64,000 nucleotides of DNA, from the NCBI RefSeq assembly GCF_023544665.1, contig NZ_JAMJFL010000003.1, positions 62,001 through 126,000 on the forward strand. The letters run 5' to 3'. Source of the stretch: Streptomyces sp. YS415. Lineage in GTDB: Bacteria > Actinomycetota > Actinomycetes > Streptomycetales > Streptomycetaceae. The stretch's first letter is position 1, and the number at the start of each line of letters is the position of its first letter. Both the position numbers and the translations under genes were made by a program. A model generated the notes under the pieces. That model searched no databases. It saw only the letters and a list, made by a program, of their open reading frames with translations, and was not told the origin of the DNA. This document shows positions 25,901 through 42,386 of the stretch, piece after piece.

Positions 25901-26007
25901 ACCGCCGGCCCCGCGCCCCGCCCCCTCTTCGGTCCGCCCTTCCTGTCCCTTCCTCTCCCTGTCCCTTCTTCTCCCGACACCCGTTTCGCCCATTCAAGGA
26001 GGCACCC

Positions 26008-26280
26008 ATGGCCATGTCCGAGTCCCCCGACCGCTTCACCCTCGCCGATCTGCTCCGGCTGCTCAGCGAGAGCGCCGGCGTCCCCGAGGGCATCGACCTG
26101 GAGGCCGAGGACGTCGTCGACACGCCCTTCTACCGGCTCGGCTACGACTCGCTGGCCCTGCTCCAGGTCACCGGCAGGCTCAAGCGGGAGTACGGCCTGA
26201 TGCTGCCCGACACGATCGTCGCCGACGCCCCGACCCCCCGGGCCCTGCTCACCGTCATCGCGCACGCGCGTGCCGCCTGA
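26008..26280 (+). CDS. Type II polyketide synthase acyl carrier protein
   Basis: A 90-residue ACP of the minimal type II PKS class. The sequence around the prosthetic serine, LGYDSLALLQVTGRLKREYG, and the C-terminal TPRALLTVI match the act/tcm ACP pattern closely and differ from modular or peptidyl carriers. It would hold the growing poly-beta-ketone made by KS-alpha/CLF, whose genes lie 36 kb away at 62.4 kb instead of next to it. ATG 26008 has AAGGAGG upstream. It is the last gene of the rightward 19.2-26.3 kb block and is closed off by a strong terminator. Confidence 0.92.
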   Translation: MAMSESPDRFTLADLLRLLSESAGVPEGIDLEAEDVVDTPFYRLGYDSLALLQVTGRLKREYGLMLPDTIVADAPTPRALLTVIAHARAA

Positions 26281-26310
26281 CGTCCCGCGCGGCAGTCGCC
26301 GAAAACGGTG

Positions 26311-26362
26311 CCGGCCGCGTACCTTCCCGGATTTCTCCGGGGAAGGTACGCGGCCGGTTTTT
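26311..26362. terminator. Strong intrinsic, possibly bidirectional terminator
   Basis: A stem of about 20 bp (26311-26330 with 26337-26357, one bulged base) is followed by TTTTT on the plus strand. On the minus strand the stem is followed by a CGTTTTC run. It separates the convergent type II ACP and halogenase genes. Confidence 0.85.
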
Positions 26363-26406
26363 GCGTCCAGCTCCTTGCTCCCCCGGCTGGGGGAGGGCCG
26401 GTTGGA

Positions 26407-27750
26407 TCAGAAGCTGGGCGCGGCGGTGGGGGACCTCAGCTGGCCCAGGTACGGGTGCCACAGGTGGGTCGGGTCGCTCTCCACCGCTTCGATGATCTCC
26501 CACATCGCGGAGAGCGCCTTCGGCTCCTCGTCATCGTAGACGTCGCCCTGGAGCATCTTGAGGATGTCCAGCCGGTAGCGGTCGTCCTGGACGAAGGCGG
26601 TGAACAGGATGTTGAGGCGGTAGTAGGCCTCGATGAAGCGGTGCCAGTAGCCGACCGCCTTGCGGAGCTTGCCCTCGTAGGCGGCGAAGCGCTCGTGCTT
26701 GAAGTCCCCGGCCTCGTGGGCGGCGATGATGTCCTTCGCCGCGAGGCGCGCGCTGTTGAGCGCGACGGAGACGCCGGAGGAGAAGATCGGGTCGACGAAG
26801 CGGGCGGCGTCGCCGATGAGGACGTAGTTGTCGCCGGCGATCTGCTTCATGCCGTAGCTGTAGTCGCCCTCGGTCTTCATGGGCTTGACCTGCTCGCAGT
26901 TCTTGAGCACGTCGAGCAGCTCGGGGCGGGAGGCCACCGTCTCCCAGAAGTACTTCTCGCGGTCGCCGCCGTACTCCTGGAACCGCTTCTTCTGGCTGAC
27001 GACACCGATCGAGGTGATGGTGTCGGTGATCGGGATCTGCCACACCCAGGTGTCGATCACCGGGAGGAAGTGGATGAAGATGTAGTCGGCCTGGTCCTTG
27101 TTGACGGCGAGGGCCTTGCGGTCCAGACCGTCGAACCACGTGTGGACGGCGTACTGGTTGAAGACCGGGTCCGGGATCTTGGTCTTGAGCTGGTTGCCCA
27201 GACGGGTCTGCCGGCCACTGGCGTCGACGACCATCTTGACCGGGATGTGCGTCGACGAGGAGCCGACCTTCACCTCCACGACCGGTATCTCGCCGTCGAA
27301 GTCGACCTTGCCGACCCGGACGCCCTGGAAGACCTTGGCGCCCAGCTCCTCCGCGTGCTTGAGGAGGATGTGGTCGAACTTGCTGCGGTCGACGTGGAAG
27401 GTGTGGTCCCGGTCCACGCCGTCCTGGTCACGCTCGCTGAACAGGACCTCGGCGGCGCGGAAGTCGTGGTTCAGGCCGCGGAAACCGTTGTGGTTGATGT
27501 CGCGGTCCTCGGCGGAGGTCCAGGCGGCACCGAACTTCTTCGGGAAGCCGGCGGCCTCGACCTTGTCCATGGCCCCGATCTCCAGGAGCACCGGGGTGGT
27601 GGCCGGGACCAGGGACTCGCCGACGTGCTCACGAGGAAAGTTCTCCGCCTCGAACACGGCCACGGACAGCCCGGCCTTGGCCAGGTACGAGGCCACGGTC
27701 GATCCCGCGGGGCCGCCGCCGATGACTGCGACGTCGAATTGTGCGTCCAC
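26407..27750 (-). CDS. PltA-like flavin-dependent pyrrolyl-carrier-protein halogenase
   Basis: A 447-residue FADH2-dependent halogenase that is very similar to PltA over its length as I recall that sequence, including EHVGESLVPATTPVLLEIG, HVDRSKFD and the end GDVYDDEEPK...PTAAPSF. The FAD motif GGGPAGSTVASYLAKAG is at about residues 11-27, and the halogenase signature WVWQIP is intact. PltA-type enzymes chlorinate pyrrolyl-2-carbonyl bound to its carrier protein at C5 and then C4. The likely substrate carrier is encoded directly upstream in the operon (27776-28051). A GTG start with GGAAGAGAG upstream is used. It is the last gene of the leftward TE-PCP-halogenase operon. Confidence 0.93.
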   Translation of the reverse strand: MDAQFDVAVIGGGPAGSTVASYLAKAGLSVAVFEAENFPREHVGESLVPATTPVLLEIGAMDKVEAAGFPKKFGAAWTSAEDRDINHNGFRGLNHDFRAAEVLFSERDQDGVDRDHTFHVDRSKFDHILLKHAEELGAKVFQGVRVGKVDFDGEIPVVEVKVGSSSTHIPVKMVVDASGRQTRLGNQLKTKIPDPVFNQYAVHTWFDGLDRKALAVNKDQADYIFIHFLPVIDTWVWQIPITDTITSIGVVSQKKRFQEYGGDREKYFWETVASRPELLDVLKNCEQVKPMKTEGDYSYGMKQIAGDNYVLIGDAARFVDPIFSSGVSVALNSARLAAKDIIAAHEAGDFKHERFAAYEGKLRKAVGYWHRFIEAYYRLNILFTAFVQDDRYRLDILKMLQGDVYDDEEPKALSAMWEIIEAVESDPTHLWHPYLGQLRSPTAAPSF

Positions 27751-27775
27751 GATGCTCTCTCTTCCTTCGGTCGGT

Positions 27776-28051
27776 TCAGGCAGCGGGCTGCGGGGCCAGG
27801 GAGTGGACCATGTCCGTGATGGCCGCCAGGTTCGCGAAGTTCCGGCCGGTGATGTGGGTCGGGGGCACGACGACCCCCAGCTCGGTGCGGATGAACGAGA
27901 GCAGCAGGGAGGTGTTCATGGAGGTGAGGACGCTCCACTCCAGCAGCGGGGTCTCGTCCGTCAGCTCCGAAACCTCGCTCTCGCCGAGGAACTGCTGCTC
28001 GATGTACTCGCTGATCCTCTGACGGATCTCTTCATGGGACAGCGCCGCCAC
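27776..28051 (-). CDS. PltL-like peptidyl carrier protein for proline/pyrrole
   Basis: A 91-residue carrier protein of the PltL type: ISEYIEQQFLGESEVSELTD, then TPLLEWSVLTSMNTSLLLSF with the phosphopantetheine serine in LTSMN, and PPTHITGRNFANLAAIT. These proteins accept L-proline from the prolyl-AMP ligase, carry it through oxidation to pyrrole-2-carboxyl and present it to the halogenase. The GTG at 28051 has AGGAGG five bases upstream. It lies between the thioesterase and halogenase genes on the same strand, while its ligase and dehydrogenase lie 27 kb away at 55.3-57.9 kb. Confidence 0.92.
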   Translation of the reverse strand: MAALSHEEIRQRISEYIEQQFLGESEVSELTDETPLLEWSVLTSMNTSLLLSFIRTELGVVVPPTHITGRNFANLAAITDMVHSLAPQPAA

Positions 28052-28131
28052 TGGGGCCTCCTGTTGGTCTCGGGCTTCGGCGTGGGGGGAGAGCCGTACA
28101 GCCGGTGATGCTGGGTGCTCGCGGTTGAGGT

Positions 28132-28893
28132 TCACTCGGCAACCGCTCGGGCGACCGCGCCACGGGCCGCCGGTACCCGGCTCGCGGTGGCCGCGAACCG
28201 GGTCAGCCGGGCGCTCAGCGCGGCCCTGAACTCCGGTTCCTGGAGGAAGAAGTGGCCGCCGGAGACGAGCGTCAGATCGAAGACGCCGGTGGTGATCCGC
28301 GACCACGCGGCCATCGACGAGGCATCGGTCAGCACGTCCTTGCGCCCGGCGAACGCCGTCACCGGAACCGTCAGCCGGGGGCCCGGGGCATGGGTGTAGG
28401 TCTCGACGACCTTCAGATCGGTGCGGATGGCCGGCAGATAGAACTTCAGCAGCTCCGGCTCGGCGAGCAGCGCCTCGGGCAGCCCGCCGATGCGTTGCAG
28501 CCCCTGGATGAACCCGTCGTCGGGCAGATGGTGGAAGGGGCGGTGCGACAGCGGTTCGGTGGGCCCGTTGCGGCCGGAGACCAGCAGCAGCTCCGGCGGG
28601 GTGCCCTGGGCGGTCAGTGCCCGGGCGGTCTCGTAGCCGACGAGCGAGCCGAAGCTGTGCCCGAACAGGGCGTACGGCTCGTGCCGGCGCTCGCCGATCT
28701 GCCGTACCGCCTCCTCGGTCAGCGCGGACAGGCCGTGCAGCAGGGGTTCGCGGACCCGGGTGCCGTGCCCGGGCAGCTCCAGGGGGACCACGGTGACGTG
28801 GCCGGGCAGGTCGGCGGCGAGCCGGATGTACGGATGCGCGCTGCCGCCCGCGTGGGCGAGGCAGAACAGGGTGAGTCGGTGGTCGGTGGCCAA
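28132..28893 (-). CDS. Type II (editing) thioesterase
   Basis: A 253-residue alpha/beta-hydrolase thioesterase of the RifR/PltG type, with CLAHAGGSAHPYIRLAADL near the start, the nucleophile elbow GHSFGSLVGYE and the catalytic histidine in SGGHFFL. Such enzymes remove mis-primed or stalled acyl groups from carrier proteins. Because the PKS ends in a reductase domain, this protein is more likely an editor than the release enzyme. TTG 28893 is chosen because GGAAGGAA lies about 9 bp upstream; the frame continues upstream only through unlikely sequence. The gap to the divergent ACP gene (28894-29239) contains only the promoter listed at 29174. Confidence 0.87.
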   Translation of the reverse strand: MATDHRLTLFCLAHAGGSAHPYIRLAADLPGHVTVVPLELPGHGTRVREPLLHGLSALTEEAVRQIGERRHEPYALFGHSFGSLVGYETARALTAQGTPPELLLVSGRNGPTEPLSHRPFHHLPDDGFIQGLQRIGGLPEALLAEPELLKFYLPAIRTDLKVVETYTHAPGPRLTVPVTAFAGRKDVLTDASSMAAWSRITTGVFDLTLVSGGHFFLQEPEFRAALSARLTRFAATASRVPAARGAVARAVAE

Positions 28894-29173
28894 GGGAGGT
28901 ATTCCTTCCGCGCTCGAGGTACCGGCGGGACATGTTCGACGCGGATCGCACCAGGGCACGCTCGAGTCGCCGTCGACACGGCTTCGAGAGGGGTGGAGGC
29001 CGCCTGCGCCCGCGACTGGCCGGAAGGCATCGCTCCGGCACGGCCGGTGACGGCGGGCCCGGCGGGACGCCCCCGCACGGGCCGGGCGGCCACGACTGCC
29101 CGTGCCGCACGGCCCCTATCTCCCCCGCACACCCTGGGCCAAGGGCGAGGACCGGCCACACTCGCGCTCTCTC

Positions 29174-29203
29174 AAGGGCGTCTTGAGTCCGTCTGCCTAC
29201 CGT
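29174..29203 (+). promoter_or_regulatory. SARP-type promoter of the ACP-PKS operon
   Basis: The heptamers AAGGGCG (29174-29180) and GAGTCCG (29185-29191) have an 11-bp period and are followed after exactly 6 bp by TACCGT (29198-29203), a plausible -10 box 37 bp before the ACP start. Almost the same words and spacing occur at 49341-49370. An inverted repeat, CTCAAG and CTTGAG (29171-29187), overlaps the site. Confidence 0.55.
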
Positions 29204-29239
29204 CGCGTTCGGCCGCACTTGAGGATGAGAGGTGCCACG

Positions 29240-29525
29240 GTGAGCGGACCTGCGAGGGAGATCACCCCCGAAGCGGTGGAGAACTGGCTGGTGGAGCAGA
29301 TTGCACAAAGGACATTGCTTCCCCCGGCGACGGTGTCGGTCCACCTGTGCTTCGACGAGTTCGACATCGACTCCGCGGACAGCCTGGTGATCACCACGGC
29401 CCTGGCGGACTGGCTCGGCGACGAGGTGGACCCGCGTGCGCTGGTCCGTCATCCGACGATCCGGTCGCTAGCCGGGTACCTGGCCGGCCGACGGGGCCAG
29501 GTCACAACGGGAGGTACACCGGTCC

Positions 29526-29533
<8 letters not shown>
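29240..29533 (+). CDS. Small acyl carrier protein at the head of the PKS operon
   Basis: A 97-residue carrier-like protein: ENWLVEQIAQRTLLPPATVSV, then FDEFDIDSADSLVITTALADWL with the serine in IDSADS, and HPTIRSLAGYLAG. The preceding acidic FDEFDID resembles discrete ACPs that feed PKS modules. GTG 29240 has GAGAGG 7 bp upstream and is preferred over ATG 29225. Its stop overlaps the PKS start by 8 bp, so it is coupled to the first PKS. It may receive the pyrrolyl or chloropyrrolyl unit from the PltL-like protein and prime the first KS, but this relay is inferred. Confidence 0.78.
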
Positions 29534-35605
<6,072 letters not shown>

Positions 35606-35609
<4 letters not shown>

Positions 35610-38600
35610 CGACCCCGGACTACCGGGCCAAACTCGTCGAAGCCGTCCGCACGATCGAAAGGCTCCAGGGCGAACTGACGAAGAACCGCAGCCGCCCGCT
35701 GGACGAGCCGATCGCCGTCATCGGGCTCGGCTGCCGGCTGCCGGGCGGCGCCAAGGACCCCGAGGCGCTGTGGCGGATGCTGGTGGCGGGCACCGACACC
35801 ATCCGGGACTTCCCGGCCGAACGCGGCGACGCGCAGGCGGTGTTCGACGCCGACCCCGACCAGCCCGGCAAGGCGTACGTCACCCAGGGCGGCTTCCTCG
35901 ACGAGCGCGTGGACCTGTTCGAGCCCGGTGTCTTCGGCATCTCACCGCGCGAGGCCGTCGGCATGGACCCGCAGCAGCGGCTGGTGCTGGAGGTGGCCTG
36001 GGAGGCGCTGGAGCGGGCCGGCTACGCGCCGGACCGGCTCACCGGCAGCCCCACCGGCGTCTACTTCGGCGTCTCCACCACCGACTACGCCCGGATGCGC
36101 CAGAGCGAGGGCGACATCCGGGACGTCGACGCCTACCAGCTGGTCGGCGAGCCCAGCTTCGTCGCGGGCCGCATCTCCTACACCCTCGGCCTGATGGGAC
36201 CGAGCAAGGTCGTCGACACGACCTGCTCCTCCTCCCTGGTCGCCCTGCACGAGGCCTGCCAGGACCTGCGCACCGGCGAGTGCGACATGGCGCTCGCCGG
36301 CGGCGTCAACCTGATGCTGTCGCCGTACGGCTTCGTCATGATGAGCAAGTTCGGCGGGCTCTCCCCGGACGGCCGCTGCAAGACCTTCGACGCGAGCGCG
36401 AACGGCTATGTGCGCGGTGAGGGCGCCGGAGTGGTCGTCCTCAAGCGCTACTCCGACGCGCTGCGCGACGGCGACCCGGTGCTGGCGCTGGTGCGCGGCT
36501 CGGCCGTCAACCACGACGGACGCAGCAGCGGGCTCACCGTGCCCAACCCGGCCGCCCAGCAGGGCGTCATCCGCGGCGCCCTGGAGCAGGCGGGCATCGC
36601 CCCCGGCGACGTCGACTACATCGAGGCGCACGGCACCGGCACCGCGCTCGGCGACCCGATCGAACTGCGCGCCCTGCAGGCCGTGATCGGCCGCAACCGC
36701 CCGGCGGACAACCCGCTGAAGGTCGGCTCGATCAAGACCAACATCGGCCACCTGGAGTCGGCGGCCGGCATCGCCGGTGTGCTGAAGCTGGTCCTCGCCC
36801 TCCAGCACGGTCACATCCCGCCGCACCTGCACTTCAACGACCCCAACCCGAACGTCGACTGGGGCAAGCTGAACGTCGAGGTCACCAAGGACGGCGGGCC
36901 CTGGGACGCGGCCGGCGACCGGCCCCGCGTCGGCGGCATCAGCAGCTTCGGCGCGAGCGGCACCAACGCGCACGCCGTGTTCAGCGCGGCGCCCGTCAAG
37001 GCCGTGCCGCCGGCGGCCGCCCGGCCCCAGGTGCTGACCCTGTCCGCGCACTCCGCCGAGGGCCTCGCCGAACTGGCCGGGCGCTACGCCGGTCACCTCC
37101 GCGACAACCCCGAGGCCCCGCTCGCCGACATCAGCTGGACCAGCCAGGTCGGCCGCTCCCGGCAGCGGCACGGACTCGCCGTCACCGGCTCCGCCGCGGG
37201 CGAACTCGCGGCCGCGCTCGAGGCGTTCACGCGCGGGGAGCGGGCCTCCGGCACCGTGACCGCCGAACTCCCCGTCCACAAGCACCGCAAGACGGCCTGG
37301 CTCTTCACCGGCCAGGGCTCCCAGTACGCCGGAATGGCCCGTGGCCTGGCCGACGAGCCCGCCTTCCGCACCCCCTTCGACGAGGCGGCGGACCTGTTCG
37401 ACGTCCATCTGGACCGCCCGCTGGCGTCCGTGGTGTGGCCCGAGCCCGGCCAGGAGTCGCCGGTCGACGACACCCGCTACACCCAGCCCGCGCTGTTCGC
37501 CGTCGAGTACGCGCTGGCCCGGATGTGGCAGTCCTGGGGCCTGAAGCCCAGCGGGCTGCTCGGGCACAGCATCGGCGGCATCGTCGCCGCCTGCATCGCG
37601 GGCGTCTTCGCACTGCCGGACGCCGTCCGGCTGGTCGCGGCCCGCGCCGCCCTGATGGCCGGGCTGCCCGCGGGCGGCGCCATGGCCGCCCTGGACTGTG
37701 ACGAGGCCACGGCCCGCGCGGCCATCGCCGGACACCGCGACACGGTGTCGCTGGCCGGGGTCAACGGCCCCTCCAGCGTGGTGATCTCGGGCGCCGCCGC
37801 CGACGTGGACGCGGTACGCACCGCGCTGGAGCAGCGCGGGATGCGCACCACCCGGCTCACCGTCAGCCATGCCTTCCACTCCCCGCTGCTCGCGCCGATG
37901 CTCGCGGAGTTCCGCACGGTCGCCGAGTCGCTGACCTACCGGATGCCGGACCTGCCGCTGATCTCCGACCACACCGGACGCGCCTGGACCGCCGAGGACT
38001 GCGGCCCGGAGTACTGGGTGCGGCACGCGGCCGGCACGGTCCGCTTCCACGACGGCCTCACCGCGCTGCACGCGCAAGGGGCCCGCACTTTCCTGGAGAT
38101 CGGCCCCGCCCCGGTGCTCAGCGGCATCGGGGAGCGCACCGGCCTGGACGGCGACTGCCTGTACGTGCCGTCCCTGTACAAGCCGAGGGCCGGCGCCCCC
38201 GAGGACCGCACCGCCGTCCAGCGGGCGCTGGGTCTGCTGCACCTGCGCGGCGAGACCGTGGACTGGACGGCGGTGCACTCGGGTTCGGGACGCCCGCCGC
38301 GCCGGGTGGCCCTGCCGGTCACCCCCTGGCACGGCGAGCGCTACTGGTACGAGGAGCGCCGGGAGACGCCCCGGGCCTCCGCAGGCACTCCGGTGCCGCA
38401 GGCCGGGATCCGGCTGCACAGCGCCGTACCGACCTATGAACTCCAGCTGGACGAGCCGGAATGGGACCGCTACGCGCGCACCGACTCGGACGGCCTGCGG
38501 TTCCTGCCCGTCGGCTCGCTGGGCCGGGCGGCCCGGGCGGCGGCGGCGGACGCGCTCGGCGGGGTGTGGTCCTGCATCGAGAAGCTCGACGTGTTCCAGC

Positions 38601-41600
38601 CGCCGCCGATGGACCGGGCCGGACGGGTGCTGCAGATCACCGTCCACGGCGACGAGGACGGCTGCGCGATCGTCGAACTGCACAGCCAGACCCCGGCCGA
38701 GGCGGCCGCCGGAGCGCCCTGGACGCGGCACGCCCACGCGGTCCTGCGGCGCCGGGCGAGCACCCGCTCGCGGCACTCCGGCAGCTCGGCCCCGACCCTG
38801 GCCGGGCAGGAGTACCGCGACGAACTCCACTACGAGACGGCCTCGTTGTCGGACGCCCTGATCGGTGCCGTCGTCTCGGCGCACCGCGGTGACGAGGGTG
38901 TGCTGGTGGCCCTCGGCCTGGACAGCAGGGATATCGCCGACCACGCCGTGCAGGTCTTCGACGCGGCCGTCGCGGCCGTGTCCTGGGACGCGGGGCTGAG
39001 CGAGGCGGGCTTCGCCGGGCGGATCACCGAGGCGACGCTCGAATCGCTGGACCGCGCCCGCTACGTACGGGCCATCGCCCAGAGCGGCAAGGAGCCCGGC
39101 ACGGTCTCCGGCAGCGTCGACCTGTTCGCCGACGACGGCGCCTACCTGGGCGGCATCCGCGATCTGACGGTCGTCAGCCGGGCGGCGTCCGCCGCGGCGC
39201 CCGCCCCCGCTCCCTGGCGGGACCCCGACGAGCTGCTCACCCGGCTGGAGTGGCAGGAGATCGAACCGGCCGCCGCCGCACCGGACCTGTCCGGCCAGGG
39301 CTGGCTGCTGGTGCCCGACCGCACCGGCACCGCCCGCCGGCTGGCCACGGCGCTGCGGGCCCGGGGCGCGCACTGCCGGATCGAGGAGTCCGGTGCCCCC
39401 GACCTGGACGGCTGGCTGAGCGACCTGCCCGACGGGGTCGCCCCGCACCGGGTCGTGCTGCTGACCGGCCTGGACGCGCCGCGCCCGGACGCCGCCGACG
39501 CGGAGTCGCTCACCGTCTTCCGGGACCGCGCCGAACTGGCCGCCGTCGCCCTGGTCCAGGGCCTGACGGCCCGCTCGGCCTGCACCAGGACCGGGCTCAG
39601 CCTGGTCACCCGGGGTGCCGTGCCCGCGCTGGCGGACCAGGGCGTCACCTCGCCCTTCGCCGGGACGCTGTGGGGTCTGGGCCGGGCGATCGCGCTGGAG
39701 CACCCCGAGCACTGGGCGGGCGCCATCGACCTCGACCCGCGGACGGGGGAGAGCGACGAGGGCGCGGCGCTGGTCGCGGCGCTCGCCGACACCGCCGCCG
39801 AGGACCAGCAGGCGCTGCGCGGCGAGAGCCGCCGGGTGGCGCGGCTGGTGAAGTTCCCGCTGACCGCCGAGGAGCTCAGGCGCCGGCCGCGCATCGACCG
39901 GCAGGGCACCTATCTGATCACCGGCGCGTTCGGCGGCATCGGCCAGGCCCTCGCCCGCAACCTCGCCGACAGCGGGGCGGGCAAGCTCGTCCTGCTCGGC
40001 CGCACCCCGCTGCCGCCCCGCGCCACGTGGAACGACCCCGAGCTCACCGGCTCCGTCCGGGAACGCGTCGACTTCGTGTCCGCGCTGGAGGAGACCGGGG
40101 TGCTGGTCGACGTGGTCGCGGCCGACGTCAACGACATCGAGGACATGCTGCCGGTGATCCAGGGCCTGTCGACCGGCCTGATGCCGCTGCGCGGTGTGGT
40201 GCACGCGGCCGGCACCTCGGTCCCGCAGTTCCTGCGGGACATCCCGGTGGCGGACCCGAGCGACTACGACGCCGTGTGGCGGCCCAAGGTGGTCGGCGGC
40301 TGGCTGCTGCACCAGCTGACCGAGGGCCTGGAGCTCGACTTCTTCCTGGGCTTCTCCTCGATCGCCGCGACCTGGGGCTCCCAGCACGTCACCAGCTACG
40401 CCGCCGCCAACTCCTTCCTGGACGCGCTCGCCGAGTACCGGCACGCCCAGGGCCTGGCCGCGCTCACCGTGAGCTGGGGCCCGTGGGAGCTGACGTCGAA
40501 CCTGTTCGGCGCCGATGTCGTGGAGTTCCTGACCTCCACCGGTCTGCGCATGCTCTCCGCACCGCAGTGTCTGCGGCTGCTGGACGCGCTGCTGGCCCAG
40601 GACGCCCCGCAGGCGGTGGTCTGCTCCGCCGACTGGTCGGTGTACAAGCCGGTCATGGAGGCCCGCGCCGACCGCCCGGTGCTGCGCACGGTCGAGATCG
40701 ACGAGGGCACCGGCGGGGGCACGTCCACGGCGGTGCTGGAGGCCGTGCAGACGGCCGACGCGGCGGGCCGTACGGCCGTGCTGACCGGCTATCTCCAGCA
40801 GGTGCTCGGGGAGGTGCTGGCGGTGCCGCCGGAGTCGGTGCTGCCGGAGGCGGACGTGATGTCGCACGGCCTTGACTCGCTGATGGTCATGGAGGTCGTC
40901 AAGCGCTGCAAGGGCGACCTGGGGATCAGCGTGCGCCCGAGCCAGTTCTTCGAGCGGACCGCGCTGGAGGACTGGGTGCGGCTGCTGGACACCGAGCTGG
41001 GCGGCGAGGGCGAGGCCGCCCCGGCGCCGAGCGCGGACTGGACGGAGCCGGCGCTGATCGCCGCCGATGTCGTCCTCGACCCGGCGATCGTGCCGGCCGG
41101 ACCGGTCGGCGAGGGCTACACGAACCCGGCCGACGTCCTGCTCACCGGTGCCACCGGCTTCCTCGGGGCCTATCTCCTCGACGAACTGCTGGCCACCACC
41201 GACGCCACCGTCCACTGCCTGGTCCGCTGCGACACACCCGAGTCGGGCCTGGCCCGGATCCGGCAGAACCTGGAGCAGTACCTGCCCTGGCGGGCGGACG
41301 CCGCGGACCGCGTCAAGGTCGTCCCCGGCGACCTGGCCAAGCCCCGGCTCGGCCTGGCGGACGCGGAGTTCACCTGGCTCGCCGGCACCCTGGACGCGAT
41401 CTACCACAACGGCGCCTGGGTCAACTTCTCCTACACGTACGAGCAGTTGCGCCCGGCGAACGTGATCGGCACCCAGGAGATCCTGCGGCTCGCCTGCGCG
41501 GGCCCGGAGCAGATCCCGGTCTCGTACGTGTCGACGTACGGCATCTGGGGCATCCCCGCCGACGGCCGGACCGTGATCGGCGAGGGGGACGACATCCTCG

Positions 41601-42265
41601 GCGCCGGCAAGCTGGTGACCGGGTACGTCCAGACCAAGTGGGCGGCCGAGCTGCTGGTCCGCCAGGCGCAGGAGCGCGGTATCCCGGTCGACATGCACCG
41701 GCCCGGCCGGGTGCTCGGCGACTCGCGCACCGGAGCCTGTCTGACCACGCACTTCACCACCCGGGTGATCAAGGGCTGTGTGCAGCTCGGGATGGCGCCC
41801 GATCTCGATCTGGAGATCGAGATGACCCCGGTCGACTACGTCACCTCGGCGCTGGTGCGGATCTCCCGCGGGACGCACGCGTGGGGGCTGACGTACCACC
41901 TGGTCAACCGGCGCAAGGCGGGCTTCAAGGAGCTGCTGGACGCGATGGAGCGGCACGGCTGGGAGTTCCGCACGGTGCCGGTGGAGCAGTGGTGGCGGGG
42001 GCTGCAGGAATCGTTCGGCGTCAACGACAACGAGCTGCACCCCGTCATGGGGGTGGTCGAGGAGTTCGTCGTCGGCGGCGAGGAGGCCATCGACTACGAC
42101 GCCACGAACACCGTGCAGGCCCTGGTGGGCTCGGGTATCGCTTGTCCCCCGCTCGATCAGGCCCTGCTGTCGCTCTACTTCGAGTGGATGGTCCGAACGG
42201 GGTACTTGCCTGCACCGTCGCGCAGGGAGAATAATTCATGGCAGGATGAATCCATCAACGGGTGA
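35606..42265 (+). CDS. Type I PKS module with reductive release: KS-AT-(DH0)-KR-ACP-TD
   Basis: A 2219-residue synthase. A short helical N-terminus (about 1-30, docking-like) precedes KS (C207, H342, H382) and AT (Ser655 in GHSIG, HAFH at 755-758, malonyl-type). A dehydratase-like fold (about 930-1180) follows in which the HxxxGxxxxP motif reads TxxxGxxxxP (Thr959), so it should not dehydrate. KR has TGAFGGIG near 1440 and catalytic Tyr1598. ACP carries Ser1758. The C-terminus is an SDR-type thioester reductase domain (about 1840-2200) with TGATGFLGAYLL and a YxxxK pair at Tyr2007/Lys2011. It should add the third acetate unit, reduce the beta-ketone and release an aldehyde (or alcohol) with NADPH. 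There is no thioesterase domain. Confidence 0.93.
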
Positions 42266-42337
42266 ATTCATGACGCGGTGAGGCCACGCTCCCGGAGGAG
42301 GCCGAAACCCGCCCGGCCGAGCCACGGTCCGTTGCCC

Positions 42338-42361
42338 TATATTCAGGGTCTGCGGAATATA
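42338..42361. promoter_or_regulatory. Palindromic operator/promoter of the MFS exporter gene
   Basis: TATATTC (42338-42344) and GAATATA (42355-42361) form a perfect inverted repeat with a 10-bp spacer, 26 bp before the exporter start and in the only AT-rich stretch here. It suits a TetR- or MarR-type repressor and could contain the -10 box, but no such regulator is encoded in the window. Confidence 0.5.
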
Positions 42362-42386
42362 ACGACGGAGAAAGGCATCTCCCCCC

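Noticed and set aside
28132..28893. Thioesterase as the chain-release enzyme
   Set aside because: It is a discrete type II TE and the last PKS module carries its own reductase release domain, so editing is the better call.
35942..42040. Very long antisense open frame of about 2000 codons opposite the second PKS (and similar ones opposite the first PKS and the halogenases)
   Set aside because: These are mirror images of GC-rich third-position bias. The translated sequence is low-complexity Gly/Arg/Val/Gln-rich without domains, while the sense strand encodes intact PKS domains.
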